Shown here: one piece after another, positions 5,201 through 6,296 of the stretch
How the letters are laid out: each line of letters begins with the position of its first letter
Numbering within the stretch: the first letter of the stretch is position 1
Source of the DNA: an uncultured Oscillospiraceae bacterium
GTDB taxonomy: Bacteria; Bacillota; Clostridia; Oscillospirales; Oscillospiraceae
Assembly (NCBI GenBank): GCA_934630985.1
Contig: CAKTXO010000092.1
Span: forward strand, 1-6,296
Length of the DNA: 6,296 nt
Reading direction: 5' to 3'
The notes under the pieces: model-generated
What the model saw: only the letters and a program-made list of their open reading frames with translations
Databases searched by the model: none
What the model was told of the DNA's origin: nothing
Position numbers and translations under genes: made by a program

Positions 5201-6296
5201 CATTCCAAGTCCAGGTAGCTTGGTGCTCCTGATTGTTCACCGTCACCTTCGGGGTTCCCAGGGTCATGCCGCTTGCTTGAATGGTATCCGTGAACTGAAT
5301 GGGACTGGGGGTTCCCTTCTTGGTGCTGATGGTCACATGATAGGTCAGCTTGCCGTTATCGATATTGCCGTCCGTCCATTTGCTGGCGGAAATATCGTAT
5401 TTCTCTGTTTCGCCGCTGGGATATGTAATTTCATCCGTATTGATAATCAGCTGGTTGTCTCCGCTGCCCAGCACAATCTTTCCGTCCTCTTGAACCTTGG
5501 TGGCATCCAGCGTGCCGTTAAAATCCACGAAGCCCGTCACATCGTCCTGGGTTGGGTTGACATGCGACAGAATCACCGACAGCCGATAAACGCCGTTCAC
5601 CCTTTCAAATCGGTAATTACCTCTGTTATCCATCAGGGGATGCTCCTGATCCAGCAAGTCCGCCGGAATCTCGATTCCCTCCGGGTAATCATAGGTGTAG
5701 GTGGTGGTGTTACTGAATGCAGAACCGGGTATCCGGAAATCGACGTGGATTGTCGTCTTGAATTTGTTCACAGACGGATCATAGCTGGCCTTTGGGGTAG
5801 AAGTCGCCGTAATCTTCACATTGGGCAAAGGCTCCGTGCCCTCCGCAAAAAGAGCCAGTGCCTCTTCCTGGAGCAGAAGCATTTCCTCCATGGGCTCCGC
5901 AGTTTCCGTATTCTCTGTTGCAGCCGTAGTTGCGTCCGTAGTCGCATCCGTAGGCATTTCTGTCGCCCCGGTGGTTTCCGCAGGTTTGGCGGGGTAGCAG
6001 CTGTCGGTGTGGGTGTGCTCCTGGCTTCCGCAGGTCGCCAGGGTTTCCCAGGCATAGCATTCGTCGGTGTGGTGATGGGGGGCGCTCTCGGCCTTGCCGC
6101 AGACGAAAGTTTCTTCCGTGCGGTAGCAGCTGTCCGAATGGTGATGTCCCTGGGTTTCCGGCAGGGTGCAGGTCAGAACCCCCTCCGCGTCATAGCAGCC
6201 CTCCCCGTGGGTGTGGCCATCGGATTCCGGGGTCGTGCAGGAGAGCACCCGCTTCGTGCCCTTGCAGGCATCGGTGTGGGTATGCCCCTCGGATTC
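2223..6296 (-). CDS. Large LPDTG-anchored surface adhesin / pilus tip-like protein (N-terminus beyond window)
   Basis: Predicted wall-anchored surface protein, probably the adhesive tip or ancillary subunit of a sortase-assembled pilus. The frame is open to the window edge, giving 1357 visible residues (numbered from the edge). The first GTG (6248) falls inside a repeat, so the real start and signal peptide lie outside. Order: His/Cys repeats (1-101), Thr-rich linker (107-135), Leu-rich segment (135-152), beta-rich N-terminal domain (about 157-299), six tandem Ig-like stalk modules (about 300-1166), and a SpaA/CnaB-type domain (about 1174-1282) with candidate isopeptide Lys1184, E-box YALKETKAPAGY (Glu1261) and Asn1313. 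The end is a classic sorting signal: LPDTG (1321-1325), a hydrophobic helix and tail RKKRRRRDA, then TGA. The pilin gene follows 58 bp downstream, probably in the same transcript. The ligand is unknown. Surface anchoring is very secure; the tip role is inferred from size, domains and gene order. Confidence 0.93.
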   Translation of the reverse strand, partial: ESEGHTHTDACKGTKRVLSCTTPESDGHTHGEGCYDAEGVLTCTLPETQGHHHSDSCYRTEETFVCGKAESAPHHHTDECYAWETLATCGSQEHTHTDSCYPAKPAETTGATEMPTDATTDATTAATENTETAEPMEEMLLLQEEALALFAEGTEPLPNVKITATSTPKASYDPSVNKFKTTIHVDFRIPGSAFSNTTTYTYDYPEGIEIPADLLDQEHPLMDNRGNYRFERVNGVYRLSVILSHVNPTQDDVTGFVDFNGTLDATKVQEDGKIVLGSGDNQLIINTDEITYPSGETEKYDISASKWTDGNIDNGKLTYHVTISTKKGTPSPIQFTDTIQASGMTLGTPKVTVNNQEHQATWTWNDGTGTITMDNLPGLSQGQSYEIEYSYDVTDYPAAVMNPDNTLTVKAKDDGRKQEVTDEKKVSTKIDKTHTAAKVGKLEGSRIQWTITLNDHRSDITGATLTDEMFQTLSTGSDITVSPASGYTLENGKITFSKVDGKKNNQRYTITYYTDAPEDENVKEVINKADFDPDPDTPDDDIKMEEKVGVGIDAAKSGTYNADQGTITWVITVNAKKRNIAGAVLTDDMLTHAQANSIQVSPNSGYELKTDADGKVSITFQQVNGEANTNTYKITYTTAASPALVARTVSNTAHLKKGEHEEEVTAEVTIDSGGSVDKSSGTLTLSADKTTGVLPWTVTIRVPAGGIPKGTVLEDSIGAGNKDIYMTNDQVKDAVVAFCEKLGIQTQDVKVDIADGIYWSPDYDYKLIDSYTNVQFRKLTLTLLKDVPTNGQTQDITVTYNTTLIIDPAKTNQTYSNYFKAGEKESSAQFEYWRSSVEKTDDKGNKETSTVTSQGDLVWKVIVTLDDTSRTSLEITDTLPADVTLAELKLIRPIDQWNNNTASMTIGEDGAVSGQNGLYQVNGTYNKTTGKVILNVTALNGGNLPAKTKLTFVFGCQTALTDKDTHTFNNKVDVKGIGSASQTQNWTYDNQDTETAVLGKTGTWNNHSRTLSYQVDINPNSKKLSKPDGTGKLTLVDTLTYKRDVYVWVPSEGNTRLFAKDVSLVQNSVKLYQVTKNEDGTTTQTPLQVPWTFEEKLGEHGNDESHCILRMSDVPDGTHLRLEYQYQVEINAPEDGICDKLFITNKVALEGIGHETDGDEFPQKWEESKTSGQVTSGRTLLIYKVARGDFGTVLPGAEFTVYTVDTSTSSYELTEYTTRPDGSAFTNPMITDASGRLTIRIQDTEDAPQNFAYDTLYALKETKAPAGYRLPDAPQVFYFYFSNPDGAARAIPGNLPAGAMDLSQTDQQKFVENEPVPTYELPDTGGGGTRSFTLGGALVTVGGLYLLTRKKRRRRDA
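2799..5399 (-). other. Six tandem stalk modules with a conserved K / aromatic / D / N pattern
   Basis: Visible residues about 300-1166 of the large surface protein divide into six modules of roughly 120-175 residues. Each opens with a Lys followed by an aromatic residue at the start of a W/Y-x-V/I-x-I/V strand, then a TD or DT turn, and closes with an N-x-(A/V)-like strand. Candidate triads (Lys, Asp/Glu, Asn) are 306/337/405, 438/467/527, 556/587/651, 678/714-715/817, 846/877/970 and 1000/1037/1145. Such Lys-Asn pairs with an acidic helper are the hallmark of intramolecular isopeptide bonds in CnaA-like and fimbrial D2 folds. Modules 2 and 3 are the most alike (ITGATLTDEM against IAGAVLTDDM, then ITVSPASGY against IQVSPNSGY). 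The pattern is seen; bond formation is inferred. Confidence 0.6.
5997..6296 (-). repeat. His/Cys-rich protein repeat array (H-x-H-x3-C-x8-C)
   Basis: Five units occur in the N-terminal part of the large surface protein. Visible residues: H5/H7/C11/C20, H28/H30/C34/C43, H51/H53/C57/C66, H74/H76/C80/C89, and a last half unit H94/H96/C100 with no second Cys. The four full units share exact spacing H-x-H-x3-C-x8-C with 7 residues between them; the last gap is 4. A Tyr usually follows the first Cys, and an acidic residue usually precedes the second His pair. The array runs off the window edge, so more units may exist. Similar HTHTDxCY repeats are common in surface proteins of gut Clostridia, but I know of no established function. 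The geometry would suit metal binding or disulfide-stapled loops (inference). Confidence 0.85.

Noticed and set aside
6246..6248. GTG as start codon of the large surface protein
   Set aside because: The frame continues open upstream to the window edge, and the 16 extra codons contain another unit of the His/Cys repeat with correct spacing. A start here would also leave an exported protein without a signal peptide.

Overview
The window holds the end of a two-gene, sortase-type cell-surface (pilus-like) locus on the minus strand, followed downstream by about 0.68 kb of repeat-rich non-coding DNA. GC-rich codons, LPxTG-class sorting signals, CnaB/SpaA-type domains and His/Cys repeats of the HTHTDxCY kind all point to a Gram-positive gut Clostridia, plausibly Oscillospiraceae/Ruminococcaceae (Faecalibacterium-like). 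The genus is an inference from style, not proven here.

Layout, read in the direction of transcription (right to left): (1) 6296-2223, a very large surface protein whose N-terminus lies beyond the window. It has a His/Cys repeat array, a Thr-rich linker, an N-terminal beta-rich domain, six tandem stalk modules, one SpaA-type domain, LPDTG, a membrane helix and a basic tail. (2) A 58-bp gap with a good ribosome binding site and no visible terminator or promoter. (3) 2164-677, a complete 495-residue three-domain fimbrial shaft protein with signal peptide, isopeptide D2 domain, CnaB domain, LPETG and membrane anchor. (4) 676-1, no gene: two near-identical 213-bp direct repeats, a REP/BIME-like pair of inverted hairpins at 441-573, and an inverted extra copy of a 13-bp-stem hairpin at 605-635.

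The two proteins fit a tip/ancillary adhesin plus backbone pilin pair. The shaft protein would be polymerised by a class C sortase and anchored to peptidoglycan, with the long protein displayed at the tip or side. No sortase is present in the window.

The most interesting signals are: the regular H-x-H-x3-C-x8-C array; a K/aromatic/D/N pattern recurring in all six stalk modules; and, in the repeat block, two inverted hairpins whose stem differences are all compensated by their pairing partners, which indicates selection on the folded structure.
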